54,722 nucleotides of DNA from Alphaproteobacteria bacterium (GTDB lineage: Bacteria > Pseudomonadota > Alphaproteobacteria > SMXS01). Location of the stretch: positions 1 to 54,722 of the forward strand of contig WGNW01000062.1 in the NCBI GenBank assembly GCA_016124315.1, in the 5' to 3' direction. The translations under genes and the position numbers were made by a program. Each line of letters starts with the position of its first letter. Position 1 is the stretch's first letter. The notes beneath the pieces are model-generated. The model had not been told where the DNA came from and did not search any database. It was given only the letters and a program-made list of their open reading frames with translations. Of this stretch, positions 32,682 through 40,863 are shown one piece after another.

Positions 32682-33515
32682 TCAGTGGGCCATCAGCACC
32701 GGCATGAACGGCGCGTGCAGGAGGTCGCGGGTCAGGCCGCCCAGGATGAACTCCCGCATGCGCGAGTGGCCGTAGCCGCCCATCACCAGGAGGTCCGCGC
32801 CGGCCTCGCCGGCGAACCGGCGCAGCTGGCCGGCGACACCCTCGCCGCCGGCCGCCGTCTCCGCGTAGCGCACGTCGAGGCCGTGCCGGACGAAATGGGC
32901 GCGCAGCGCGGCGCCGTCGCCGTTCTCGGGACCCTTGAGATCGGTCACCCGGACCACCGTGACCTGCTCGGCCCGCTGCAGCAACGGCATGGCGTCGGCC
33001 GTGGCGCGCGCGGCGTTGCGGCTGCCGTCCCAGGCGACGACGATGCGGCGGGCGCTTGGCGCCGGCGCGCCCTTGGGCAGGAGCAGCACCGGCCGGCCGG
33101 ACGAAAAGATGACGCCTTCCGCGCAGTCGCGCGCGATCGGATTGTCCGGATCCAGGGGAAACACCGTCACATCGTGAAACCGCGCCCGGTTCGCCACCTC
33201 GTCGATCACCCCGCCGGACAACCCCCGGATCACCTGCACGTCCTGTTCGAGGCGCTTGGCCTGCGCGCGCTCGCGGAATCGTGCGGTCAGGGCGTCGCCG
33301 CGATTCCGGCCCTGCCTTTCCGCCTCGACCATGAGGTCGGGCAGGTAGACCGACGGATCGGCGTAGACGCCGGCGGCGAGCACCAGATCCGCCTCGACGA
33401 CCAACCCGGTCGCCGCGGCTCCGAAGCCCAGGGCCACGTCGATGGCCGCGTCGATCGACGCGTCGTCGACGGCATCCAGGTAGGTGAGCAGTGGAATGAG
33501 AACGTCGCGGTACAT
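32682..33515 (-). CDS. Universal stress protein (two UspA-like domains)
   Basis: A 277-aa protein. The N-terminal half opens Y-R-D-V-L-I-P-L-L-T-Y, and the C-terminal half has R-R-I-V-V-A-W-D-G-S-R-N-A-A-R-A and ends with the ATP-binding stretch L-L-V-M-G-G-Y-G-H-S-R-M-R-E, close to the G-x2-G-x9-G-S/T pattern. Tandem Usp proteins accumulate under stress and energy limitation. The ATG at 33515 has a purine-rich GGAGAAGAGG before it. An FNR-like site with one mismatch lies 77 bases upstream, inside the end of the preceding gene. Confidence 0.9.
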   Translation of the reverse strand: MYRDVLIPLLTYLDAVDDASIDAAIDVALGFGAAATGLVVEADLVLAAGVYADPSVYLPDLMVEAERQGRNRGDALTARFRERAQAKRLEQDVQVIRGLSGGVIDEVANRARFHDVTVFPLDPDNPIARDCAEGVIFSSGRPVLLLPKGAPAPSARRIVVAWDGSRNAARATADAMPLLQRAEQVTVVRVTDLKGPENGDGAALRAHFVRHGLDVRYAETAAGGEGVAGQLRRFAGEAGADLLVMGGYGHSRMREFILGGLTRDLLHAPFMPVLMAH

Positions 33516-33576
33516 GGCCTCTTCTCCGTCAGGCTGCGGTTCCGCCGGCAAGCGGCTGCGGGCAGCCTGCGGCCGA

Positions 33577-34836
33577 TCAGCCGCGCTCACATTGATCGGC
33601 GTCAAGCGGCGGAGAGGCCGGACGCTGCTCAGCGGCGTCGGCCGGTGCCGGCAGCGGAATCTCGTCGCGCAGCATCCGGCGGACCATCCACGGCCCCAGC
33701 ACCGGCAGCGACATCACCCTGCTGCCCAGGTTGCGCAGCGTCAGCGCCGTGGCCGTGCGCGGCGCGAACCAGTCGGCGAACTTCTCGGCGGCCACCTGCT
33801 TGCGCTCCACCAATGGCCGGAACATCCGCTCGAAGCGCTCGAAGGCCTGACGGTGACCGCCGGCGGCGGCCTTGAGTTCGCCGGCCAGCAGATAGGCGCC
33901 GGCCATGGCCATGGACGAGCCTTCACCCGCCACCAGGGACGGGCAGAACGCCGCGTCGCCCAGCAGCGCCACCCTGCCCCGCGACCAGGCCTGCAGGCGG
34001 ATCTGGCTCACCGAGTCGAAATAGAGATCGTCCGTCTGCTCCAGCGCCCGCAGGATGTCGGGCGTCTCCCAGCCCATGCCGTCGAGCGCACTTCGGATCA
34101 GCGCCTTCTGGGCAGCCACGTCGCGGCGGCCCTCCGCGATCCGCTCTGGATCGCGGAACACCATGAACAGCCCGGTGCGCCCATCGCGCAGGGAGTACCG
34201 CGCGATCTGCCGTCCCGGGGTCGAATGGCTGACATAGATGTCCTGGTCGCGGTGCGGATAGTCTGGCGTGTTGAATGCCGCCACCTGGTACCCGAGGAAC
34301 CGCTCGAAGGAGTCCTCGCCGCCGAACGTCAAACGGCGCACGGCGGAATGCAGCCCGTCGGCGCCGATCACCAGGTCGACGGTGCGCGACGCGCCGTGCT
34401 CGAAGGTCACCCGCACGTCCCGCTCTCCCGGCTCGATGGCGGCGATCGAGTCGCCGAAGACGCATTCGGCACGGTCCGCCACCTGGTCGTAGAGCGCCTT
34501 CGCCAGGTCGCCGCGCGGCAGGCTGACGAACCTGTCGCCGAGCGCCGCCCTGAAGACGCGGCCGGGGAAACCGCCGACGCGCCGGCCGCTGCCATCGACG
34601 AGACGGACTTCCTGGATGTCGTAGCCGGTCTCCCGCAGCCGAGGCAGCAGCCCCATGCGCTCGGCCACCGTGAAGCCGGCGCCCCAGAAGTCGATCATGT
34701 AGCCGCTCTCGCGCGGCTGCGGCGCCCTTTCGACGATCGTCGGCAGGAAACCGTAGCGCAGCAGCCAGTAGGCCAGCGCGGGTCCGGCGATGCCGCATCC
34801 GGAGATGAGAACCCTTCTGCCCGTCTGCGGTCGCAT
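33577..34836 (-). CDS. FAD-dependent aromatic-type monooxygenase
   Basis: A 419-aa flavoprotein monooxygenase of the PHBH/UbiH group. The dinucleotide fold is V-L-I-S-G-C-G-I-A-G-P-A-L-A, the DG motif is I-G-A-D-G-L-H-S-A-V-R, and the GD motif is A-L-L-G-D-A-A-F-C-P-S. It hydroxylates aromatic or polyketide-like substrates with NAD(P)H and oxygen. GGAGG precedes the ATG at 34836. The gene's last codons contain an FNR-like box pointing at the next gene. Confidence 0.92.
   Translation of the reverse strand: MRPQTGRRVLISGCGIAGPALAYWLLRYGFLPTIVERAPQPRESGYMIDFWGAGFTVAERMGLLPRLRETGYDIQEVRLVDGSGRRVGGFPGRVFRAALGDRFVSLPRGDLAKALYDQVADRAECVFGDSIAAIEPGERDVRVTFEHGASRTVDLVIGADGLHSAVRRLTFGGEDSFERFLGYQVAAFNTPDYPHRDQDIYVSHSTPGRQIARYSLRDGRTGLFMVFRDPERIAEGRRDVAAQKALIRSALDGMGWETPDILRALEQTDDLYFDSVSQIRLQAWSRGRVALLGDAAFCPSLVAGEGSSMAMAGAYLLAGELKAAAGGHRQAFERFERMFRPLVERKQVAAEKFADWFAPRTATALTLRNLGSRVMSLPVLGPWMVRRMLRDEIPLPAPADAAEQRPASPPLDADQCERG
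33592..33605 (-). promoter_or_regulatory. FNR-like box upstream of the universal stress gene
   Basis: TTGATCGGCGTCAA matches TTGAT-N4-ATCAA in 9 of 10 fixed bases. It lies within the tail of the FAD monooxygenase gene, 77 bases before the Usp ATG. No clear -10 was found at the expected place, so confidence is limited. Confidence 0.4.
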
Positions 34837-34914
34837 GAGAGCCTCCGGCGGCTGTGTGAGCTCTGATCACAAGATAGGGCCGACAGCATGCGAACCAAAG
34901 CCCGTGGGCCTCTG

Positions 34915-35364
34915 TCAGGGCATTTTCATGTCCTCAAGGTGGGACGCCAGGTCGGCTTCGGGCACGTGGGTCAGGTCCTTGCGCAAGATGCCGCCCAGCC
35001 TCCAGTCCGCGTTGACCTCCAGATCATCGAGCAATTCCGCCAGAACGCGGGGCGGCGCGGCGATGAACAGCCGGTCGTATTCGCCGTGCGCGCCGGCCTC
35101 GTTGGCGATGCGCGCCACCTCGCGCACGAAGTCGCGCTTGGCCACCTGATGGGGGTCCATCCGGGGCTGGATGGCGTGGCGCGTCGACGAGGCGCTCTCG
35201 TGCGCGCGCCCGGGACGGTCCGTCCCCAGGTGCCGTGCCGGCGCGTGCAGGGACGGCGCGTTCAACTCCAGGAAGGTGTCGAACGCGACCGTATCCTCCC
35301 GGCGTGTGAGAAACCGCGCCCGGCCGCCGTCCGCGACCACATACCAGTCTCTTGGCTTCTTCAT
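34915..35364 (-). CDS. Host attachment protein family
   Basis: A 149-aa protein of the family named for attachment to host cells (PF10116 type): D-W-Y-V-V-A-D-G-G-R-A-R-F at the N-terminus and Y-D-R-L-F-I-A-A-P-P-R-V-L-A-E-L in the second half. The ATG at 35364 starts the conserved part. The role is poorly defined; in several bacteria the gene is linked to stress or anoxic regulons. An exact FNR-type box lies upstream, with a GATAAG -10-like hexamer at 35398-35403 at the class II distance, so this gene is a strong candidate target. Confidence 0.85.
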   Translation of the reverse strand: MKKPRDWYVVADGGRARFLTRREDTVAFDTFLELNAPSLHAPARHLGTDRPGRAHESASSTRHAIQPRMDPHQVAKRDFVREVARIANEAGAHGEYDRLFIAAPPRVLAELLDDLEVNADWRLGGILRKDLTHVPEADLASHLEDMKMP

Positions 35365-35423
35365 GCCGTCCCGTCCCTCGGTTGCTGCCGAAGCCACCTT
35401 ATCGCTTCCCCTGCCGCAGGCTT

Positions 35424-35437
35424 TTGATACGAATCAA
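35424..35437. promoter_or_regulatory. FNR/FixK-type binding site (exact consensus)
   Basis: TTGATACGAATCAA equals TTGAT-N4-ATCAA with no mismatch. It sits between the divergent host-attachment (minus) and P3B ATPase (plus) genes. Toward the minus strand, GATAAG (35403-35398, 4 of 6 to TATAAT) is centred 30 bases away, so the box would lie near -40, the usual activating position. Both genes may respond. The motif is seen; binding is inferred from the CRP/FNR family consensus. Confidence 0.65.
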
Positions 35438-35507
35438 GGAGGTCTCTTTCGCCCGAGAGAGAGTGTGTGTCGCTTGCGGCTCCGAGAGCCCGACGAGGAC
35501 GACGGCC

Positions 35508-38078
35508 ATGCATCAGGGGACCTCCGGTTCCGCCCGCTCCGAAGCCCGAAAGGACGTGGACACGCCCTTCTGGAACTGGACGCCCGACGACACGATGGCC
35601 GCGACCGGCGGCAACGCCGGCGGACTCGCCGAACAGGAGGCGCAGGCGCGTCTGCACCGCTTCGGTCCCAACGTCCTGAAGGACGATCGCGGACCCGGCC
35701 CGGCACGGCTGCTGGCGCGGCAGTTTGCAAGCCCACTGGTGCTGATCCTGGTCTTCGGCGCCGTGGTGTCGCTGCTCGTCCGCGACCTGATGGACGCGGG
35801 CATCATCATCGTCATCGTCGTCGGTAGTACCCTGCTGGGCTTCTACCAGGAATACCGCGCCTCCGCCGCCGTCCTGCAGCTCAGGCAGCGCCTCGCGCTG
35901 ACCTGCCGCGTGCGCCGGGACGGCGCGTGGCGCGCCGTCCCGGCCCGCGAGGTGGTTCCCGGCGACGTGTTCGAGGTCGCCGCCGGGAACCTCATCCCGG
36001 CCGACGGGCTGATCCTCGAGGCCCGCGACTTCCTGGTCAGCGAGGCGAGCCTGACGGGCGAGTCGTTCCCGGTCGAGAAGACACCGGGCGTGCTGCCGGC
36101 GGACACGCCGATGGCGCGGCGCAGCAACGCCGTGTTCGTCGGTTCGTCGGTGCGCAGCGGCACGGCCACGGTCCTTGCCGTCCGCACCGGCGCCGCCACC
36201 GCCTATGGCGCCGTCGCAGCGCGGCTGCGGGCGCGCCCGCCGGAGACCGATTTCGCCCGTGGCATCAGACGGTTCGGCTACCTGCTGGTGCGCGTGATGA
36301 TCGGCGTGGTGCTGTTCGTGCTGATCGTCAACTACCTGCTGCACCGGCCGTTCATCGACTCCCTGCTGTTCGCCGTGGCCCTTGCGGTCGGCATCTCGCC
36401 CGAGCTGCTGCCCGCGATCATGAGCGTGACCCTGGCGGCCGGCGCGCGGGACATGGCGCGCCGCGGCGTCATCGTCCGCCACCTGGAATCCATCGAGAAC
36501 TTCGGCGGCATCGACATCCTGTGTACCGACAAGACCGGCACCCTGACCTTGGGCGTGGTCGCGCTCGACGACGCGGTCGATCCGGACGGAACGGCCAGCA
36601 ACGAGGTTCGCCGCCTCGCCTTCGTCAACGCCGTGCTGCAGACCGGCATCGAGAACCCGCTCGACGCCGCCATCGTCGCCGAGGGCAAGGCCCGCGAGCT
36701 CTCGCCCGGCGACTGGCGGAAGATCGACGAGATCCCCTACGACTTCCTGCGCAAGCGCCTGACCATCGTGGTCGCCGAGGGCGCCGCCGGTTCCCGGCTG
36801 ATGATCACCAAGGGCGCGTTCGACCACGTGCTTCCCGTCTGCACAACGGTGCGGCGCGGCACGTCCGAGGCGCCGCTCGACCGGGAGGCGCACGACGCAC
36901 TCGGCGAATTCTACCGCCGCAAGAGCGTGGAGGGCTTCCGGGTGCTGGCGCTGGCGACCCGGGAGCTGCCCACCCGGGACCGCTATGCCCGCGACGACGA
37001 AGCACAGATGTGCTTCGCGGGCTTCCTGCTGTTCTTCGACCCGCCCAAGCCCGGCGTGGATCAGACATTGCGGAACCTGGCCGCCAGCGGCATCTCCACC
37101 AAGATCATCAGTGGCGACAACGGCTACGTCACCGCCCACCTGGCCGCCGCCATCGGCCTGGACGCCTCGTCGATGCTCACCGGCGCCGAGATAGCGCGGA
37201 TGAAGGAGGAGGCGCTGTGGCACCTGGCGCCGCGCACCGCCCTGTTCGTGGACGTGGACCCGCAGCAGAAGGAGCGGATCGTGCGGGCGCTGCAGCACGA
37301 AGGCCACAGCGTCGGCTATCTGGGCGACGGCATCAACGACGCGCCCGCACTGCATGCCGCCGACGTGGGCATCTCGGTCGACGGGGCCGTCGACGTGGCG
37401 CGCGAGAGCGCCGACCTGATCCTGCTGGAACGCGACCTCGACGTGCTGTGCGAAGGAGTGCAGGGTGGCCGGCGAACCTTCGCCAATACGCTGAAATACA
37501 TCTCGATCTCGATCAGCGCGAATTTCGGCAACATGGTGAGCATGGCGCTGGCAACGCCGTTCCTGCCCTACCTGCCGATGCTGGCCAAGCAGATCCTGCT
37601 CAACAACTTCCTGACCGACCTGCCCGCGGTGACCATCTCGACCGACAACGTCGACCCGGAGCAGACGGCGATCGCCCAGCGCTGGCGGGTGCGGGACCTG
37701 CGACGGTTCATGATCCTGTTCGGGCTGATCAGTTCCGTCTTCGACGTCGTCACCTTCTCGGTTCTGCTGCTGGCGATGCACGCCGACGAGCGGACCTTCC
37801 AGACCGCCTGGTTCGTCATCTCGGTGCTGACCGAACTGGTCGTGCTGCTGGTGCTGCGGACGGCCCGCTCCTCGTTCGCCAGCCGACCGGGCCGAATGCT
37901 GCTGTGGACGGTCGTTGCAACCGCCGCCTTGGCGCTCGCGTTACCCTACGCGGGCGAGCTGGGGCGCGCGTTCGGCTTCGCGCGACCCGGCTGGCCGGTC
38001 GCGGCGCTGGCCGTCGCCGTGACCATCGGCTATGTGGTGGCGACGGAGGCCGGAAAGCGCTGGTTCTACCGCCGCTAG
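35508..38078 (+). CDS. P-type ATPase, P3B magnesium-transporter like (MgtA family)
   Basis: An 856-aa P-type ATPase. The actuator motif is S-L-T-G-E-S-F-P-V-E-K near 181-191, and the phosphorylated Asp is D341 in L-C-T-D-K-T-G-T-L-T. K-G-A-F lies in the nucleotide domain, and the hinge is G-D-G-I-N-D-A-P-A-L. H-L-E-S-I-E-N-F-G-G-I-D and F-G-N-M-V-S-M-A-L-A-T-P-F-L-P-Y-L-P-M-L-A-K with N-N-F-L-T-D-L-P match MgtA-type Mg importers. The ATG at 35508 has GAGGA upstream; further codons back have no similarity. No Mg-sensing leader is evident; an FNR-type box lies 71 bases before the start instead. A YbhN-like gene follows after 44 bases. Confidence 0.9.
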   Translation: MHQGTSGSARSEARKDVDTPFWNWTPDDTMAATGGNAGGLAEQEAQARLHRFGPNVLKDDRGPGPARLLARQFASPLVLILVFGAVVSLLVRDLMDAGIIIVIVVGSTLLGFYQEYRASAAVLQLRQRLALTCRVRRDGAWRAVPAREVVPGDVFEVAAGNLIPADGLILEARDFLVSEASLTGESFPVEKTPGVLPADTPMARRSNAVFVGSSVRSGTATVLAVRTGAATAYGAVAARLRARPPETDFARGIRRFGYLLVRVMIGVVLFVLIVNYLLHRPFIDSLLFAVALAVGISPELLPAIMSVTLAAGARDMARRGVIVRHLESIENFGGIDILCTDKTGTLTLGVVALDDAVDPDGTASNEVRRLAFVNAVLQTGIENPLDAAIVAEGKARELSPGDWRKIDEIPYDFLRKRLTIVVAEGAAGSRLMITKGAFDHVLPVCTTVRRGTSEAPLDREAHDALGEFYRRKSVEGFRVLALATRELPTRDRYARDDEAQMCFAGFLLFFDPPKPGVDQTLRNLAASGISTKIISGDNGYVTAHLAAAIGLDASSMLTGAEIARMKEEALWHLAPRTALFVDVDPQQKERIVRALQHEGHSVGYLGDGINDAPALHAADVGISVDGAVDVARESADLILLERDLDVLCEGVQGGRRTFANTLKYISISISANFGNMVSMALATPFLPYLPMLAKQILLNNFLTDLPAVTISTDNVDPEQTAIAQRWRVRDLRRFMILFGLISSVFDVVTFSVLLLAMHADERTFQTAWFVISVLTELVVLLVLRTARSSFASRPGRMLLWTVVATAALALALPYAGELGRAFGFARPGWPVAALAVAVTIGYVVATEAGKRWFYRR

Positions 38079-38122
38079 CGCGGCGCCCGAGAGCAGCCCC
38101 GCGCCCAGGACAGGGAGGCCGC

Positions 38123-39163
38123 ATGGACGCAGAGCACCGCCAGGACGATCCGGCCGGCTTCGAGCTGCGCCCCGTCGCCCGCGGCCGCTGGGCACGATAC
38201 CTGCCGTGGGTTTTCGGCATCCTGGCGCTGTCGGCCATCATCGTGGTGGTGCTGCATTTCGGCCAGATGCGCCGGTTCACCGAACTCGCCCAGCGGGCGC
38301 AGCCGGGCTGGCTGGTGCTGGCCGCCGTCGTCCAGGTGCCGACCTACCTGTCCCAGGGCGCCGTATGGTGGCTGACGCTGCGGCGCTGCGGCCATCCGGT
38401 GACGCTGCGCAGCCTGTCGGGCCTCGCGATCGCCAAGCTGTTCACCGACCAGGCCGTGCCGACCGGCGGCCTGAGCGGCATCCTGCTGGTGGTGCAGGCG
38501 CTGGTCCGGCGTGGCGTGGCGGCGCCGATCGCCATGGCCACCCTGGTGGTGGGGATCGTGTCGTTCTACGCGGCCTACATGCTGGTGGTCTTCGCCTCGC
38601 TGGCGCTGCTTTGGACCCATCACGACGTGAAGCCGGCGCTGCTGTGGGGCGTTACCGGCTTCGTCGCCTTCTCCCTCGCCATCCCGACGGCCGTGCTCTG
38701 GCTGGGCCGGCTGGGACGGAACGGGCCGCCACGCTGGCTGCGCCGCATCCCGGGCGTCAGCCGCATCCTCGACGTGGCGGCGAAGGCGCCGACCCGTCAG
38801 CTGCGCGATCCGCCGCTGGTGGCAAAGGCCATCCTGCTGCATGTGAGCATCCTGGCGCTGGACGGGCTGACGCTGTGGTGCTGCCTGCGTGCGGTGGGCG
38901 ACGGCGCCTCGCTGTGGGTCGCCGGCGCGGCCTTCGCCATGGCCTCGGTCGCGGCGACCATCGGCCCCATCCCGCTGGGCCTCGGCACCTTCGAAGCCGG
39001 CGCCGTGGGCATGCTCAGCCTGCTTCACGTGGAGGTCGAGGCGGCGCTCGCCGCGACGCTGCTGTTCCGCGGCCTCACCTTCTGGCTGCCCATGCTGCCA
39101 GGACTGTGGTTCGCCCGCCGGGAAATGCGCTCCCATGCGCCAGAGGCGGCTTCCCCGAAATGA
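38123..39163 (+). CDS. YbhN/UPF0104 (LPG synthase transmembrane-like) membrane protein
   Basis: A 346-aa polytopic protein with about eight hydrophobic helices after a polar start. The family blocks are L-A-I-A-K-L-F-T-D-Q-A-V-P-T-G-G-L-S-G and I-G-P-I-P-L-G-L-G-T-F-E-A-G, the latter seen in lysylphosphatidylglycerol synthase-like transmembrane domains (flippase part). No aminoacyl-transfer domain is fused, so it probably handles lipid translocation rather than synthesis. GGGAGG precedes the ATG. It likely forms an operon with the upstream ATPase. Confidence 0.85.
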   Translation: MDAEHRQDDPAGFELRPVARGRWARYLPWVFGILALSAIIVVVLHFGQMRRFTELAQRAQPGWLVLAAVVQVPTYLSQGAVWWLTLRRCGHPVTLRSLSGLAIAKLFTDQAVPTGGLSGILLVVQALVRRGVAAPIAMATLVVGIVSFYAAYMLVVFASLALLWTHHDVKPALLWGVTGFVAFSLAIPTAVLWLGRLGRNGPPRWLRRIPGVSRILDVAAKAPTRQLRDPPLVAKAILLHVSILALDGLTLWCCLRAVGDGASLWVAGAAFAMASVAATIGPIPLGLGTFEAGAVGMLSLLHVEVEAALAATLLFRGLTFWLPMLPGLWFARREMRSHAPEAASPK

Positions 39164-39164
39164 A

Positions 39165-39192
39165 GCTCCCCGGCACCGCGGCGCCGGGGAGC
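39165..39192. terminator. Bidirectional stem-loop between YbhN-like and Rieske copy 2
   Basis: A perfect 10-base stem, GCTCCCCGGC (39165-39174) with GCCGGGGAGC (39183-39192), and an 8-base loop lie between convergent stops. On the minus strand TTCATTTC follows, which makes it better for the Rieske gene. No long T run follows on either side. Confidence 0.55.
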
Positions 39193-39218
39193 AACAACGT
39201 CGGAACCTGAATCGGAAA

Positions 39219-40520
39219 TCAGGCGTCGTTGGCGTAGTGGCCGTTGATGTAGTCCATCAGGGTCTTGTGCATGTGGCGGATACGACGCTCCTGGTCGCGG
39301 ATCCACAGGCCCTGGAACGACTCCGAGTGCATGCCCTTCTGCACGTGCGGCAAGTTGACCGAATCCTGGTCGAGGACGAGGCCCAGCGACCGTTCGCCAT
39401 GCTTGCACTGCTCGTGGTCGGGCAGCGGCGGGCGCTGCTTGCCGTCGGCCACCATCTGGAACATGCGCACGTCGAAGTACATCTTGTCCGGATCGGTCTC
39501 GTGCGGCCGCTGCCGGAAGAACAGCATCGACTCCGCGTGCACGTTCATCGTGATGTTGGGGAAGATGTAGTAGTGGTAGTCGTCGGACAGCTGGTCATCG
39601 TTGAGCCGCGTGTAGTCGTAGCCGAGCTTGGCCTCGTTGGCGCGCTTGTAGACCTGCACCGCGCGCCGGATCTCCGGCACCCGGCCCCTGAAGTCGTCCG
39701 GATTCATGCCGATGGCGTGCAGTTCCTGCGCGAGGCCCTCGGGCACCTCCTCCAGCTCGCCCATTCGTGGGCTGTGGGTCTTGAACGGCACCAGATAGCG
39801 GTTGTGGCGCTCGTACAGGTCGATCTGTACGTCGACGTCGTCGATGGTGTAGCAGAGCTCCGGATGGATACCCTGGACGTGATAGACCTCGTTGAAGGCG
39901 TCGACCGAGGCCTTCCAGTTGCAGTCCCACTCCACGGTCACGTCCATGGTCATGGCCATGTTCCCGAGCCGGTACGGATCCAGGTGCTCGGGGATGACGC
40001 CCAGAAACTCGGACAGCGGCTCGCAGTCGGGGTTCAGGTTGAACCAGACGAAGCCGCCCCAGGTTTCGGTGCGGATCGGCTTCATGCTCAGCTTCTCCGG
40101 CGGGCAGCCCTGCTGGAAATCCTCCTCGTCGGGGACGAAGACCAGCTTACCGGTGAGATCGTATTCCCAGAAGTGGTAAGCGCACTGCAGCGTGCGGGCG
40201 TTGCCGCAGCTGTCGAACTTCACCCGGTTGCCGCGGTGGTTGCAGACGTTGTAGAGGGCGCGCGGCACGTTGTCCTCGCCGCGCACGATGAGGACGGATT
40301 CCTCGCCGATCTCGGTGGTGATGTAGTCGCCGACCTCGGGAATCTCCTCCTCGCGGCAGCCGATCAGCCAGACCTTCGACCACATCCGCTCCCATTCGAG
40401 CTTCATGAAGTCCTTCGAGATGTACCGGTCGTGGGGAATGATGTCGTTGCCCATCGCCGGCTCGACGGACTTCTCCACTGGGGTTCCGATAGATTCCTTG
40501 ACCCTGACGATCGCAACCAT
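39219..40520 (-). CDS. Rieske non-heme iron oxygenase, alpha subunit-like (copy 2)
   Basis: A 433-aa paralog of the protein at 29513-30817; well over half of the residues look identical along the whole length. Rieske ligands are C-N-H-R-G and C-A-Y-H, and the iron site is N-W-K-A-S-V-D-A-F-N-E-V-Y-H-V-Q-G-I-H. The ATG at 40520 has AAGGAGAG before it and aligns with the start of copy 1 (M-V-A-I-x-R-V-K-E-S). A ferredoxin/reductase pair is not present. An exact FNR-type box lies 105-118 bases upstream, suggesting expression when oxygen is low, odd for an oxygenase. Confidence 0.93.
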   Translation of the reverse strand: MVAIVRVKESIGTPVEKSVEPAMGNDIIPHDRYISKDFMKLEWERMWSKVWLIGCREEEIPEVGDYITTEIGEESVLIVRGEDNVPRALYNVCNHRGNRVKFDSCGNARTLQCAYHFWEYDLTGKLVFVPDEEDFQQGCPPEKLSMKPIRTETWGGFVWFNLNPDCEPLSEFLGVIPEHLDPYRLGNMAMTMDVTVEWDCNWKASVDAFNEVYHVQGIHPELCYTIDDVDVQIDLYERHNRYLVPFKTHSPRMGELEEVPEGLAQELHAIGMNPDDFRGRVPEIRRAVQVYKRANEAKLGYDYTRLNDDQLSDDYHYYIFPNITMNVHAESMLFFRQRPHETDPDKMYFDVRMFQMVADGKQRPPLPDHEQCKHGERSLGLVLDQDSVNLPHVQKGMHSESFQGLWIRDQERRIRHMHKTLMDYINGHYANDA

Positions 40521-40863
40521 GACGTCTCTCCTTGGCATTGCTTCCCGCGGCCGGGTTCGCACGTCTTCCTCGCGCCACCTGCCGCCACTGCTTTCCTGCA
40601 TGCTTGAAGAAACGGCGGGGAGCATTGATTGAAATCAAGCACCGCCGGACGGGAGGCGACACAAGCGCGCCACCCGGCGCCGCGTGGGCAACCTGCAGGG
40701 ACATACTGCCAATCGACAGGGGCAGGCTGGGCCGATGCCAATGGCGGAACCCTCGGCCGCCGGGGCTGTTAAGGAGGCATGCCCTTGGCCGGCGCGCCGT
40801 CAGCGACCGCCCACGACAACAACGGCGACCCTTCCCGTGGCCCAGACGTCCAAGACATCCGAC
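40521..40863. other. Divergent region between Rieske copy 2 and ExoD
   Basis: The left part holds the Rieske 5' region and an exact FNR-type box inside a CGGCGG...CCGCCG inverted repeat. The right part is an open ExoD frame with no clear start. A strong AAGGAGG near 40770 points to an ATG at 40779 that is out of frame with ExoD. I see no separate gene here. Confidence 0.5.
40625..40638. promoter_or_regulatory. FNR/FixK-type binding site (exact consensus)
   Basis: TTGATTGAAATCAA is an exact TTGAT-N4-ATCAA site. It is flanked by CGGCGG (40613-40618) and CCGCCG (40642-40647). Its position between divergent Rieske and ExoD genes allows control of either; distance and the lack of a good plus-strand -10 favour the Rieske gene. 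Confidence 0.65.

Noticed and set aside
34850..34880. CRP-like TGTGA...TCACA dyad upstream of the FAD monooxygenase
   Set aside because: The spacer is 7 bases, not the 6 needed for a CRP site, and no promoter parts are placed around it.
35927..38122. Long plus-strand frame across the P3B ATPase, continuous with the YbhN-like gene
   Set aside because: Only the part from 38123 has family similarity and a Shine-Dalgarno; the rest is an out-of-frame reading of the ATPase.
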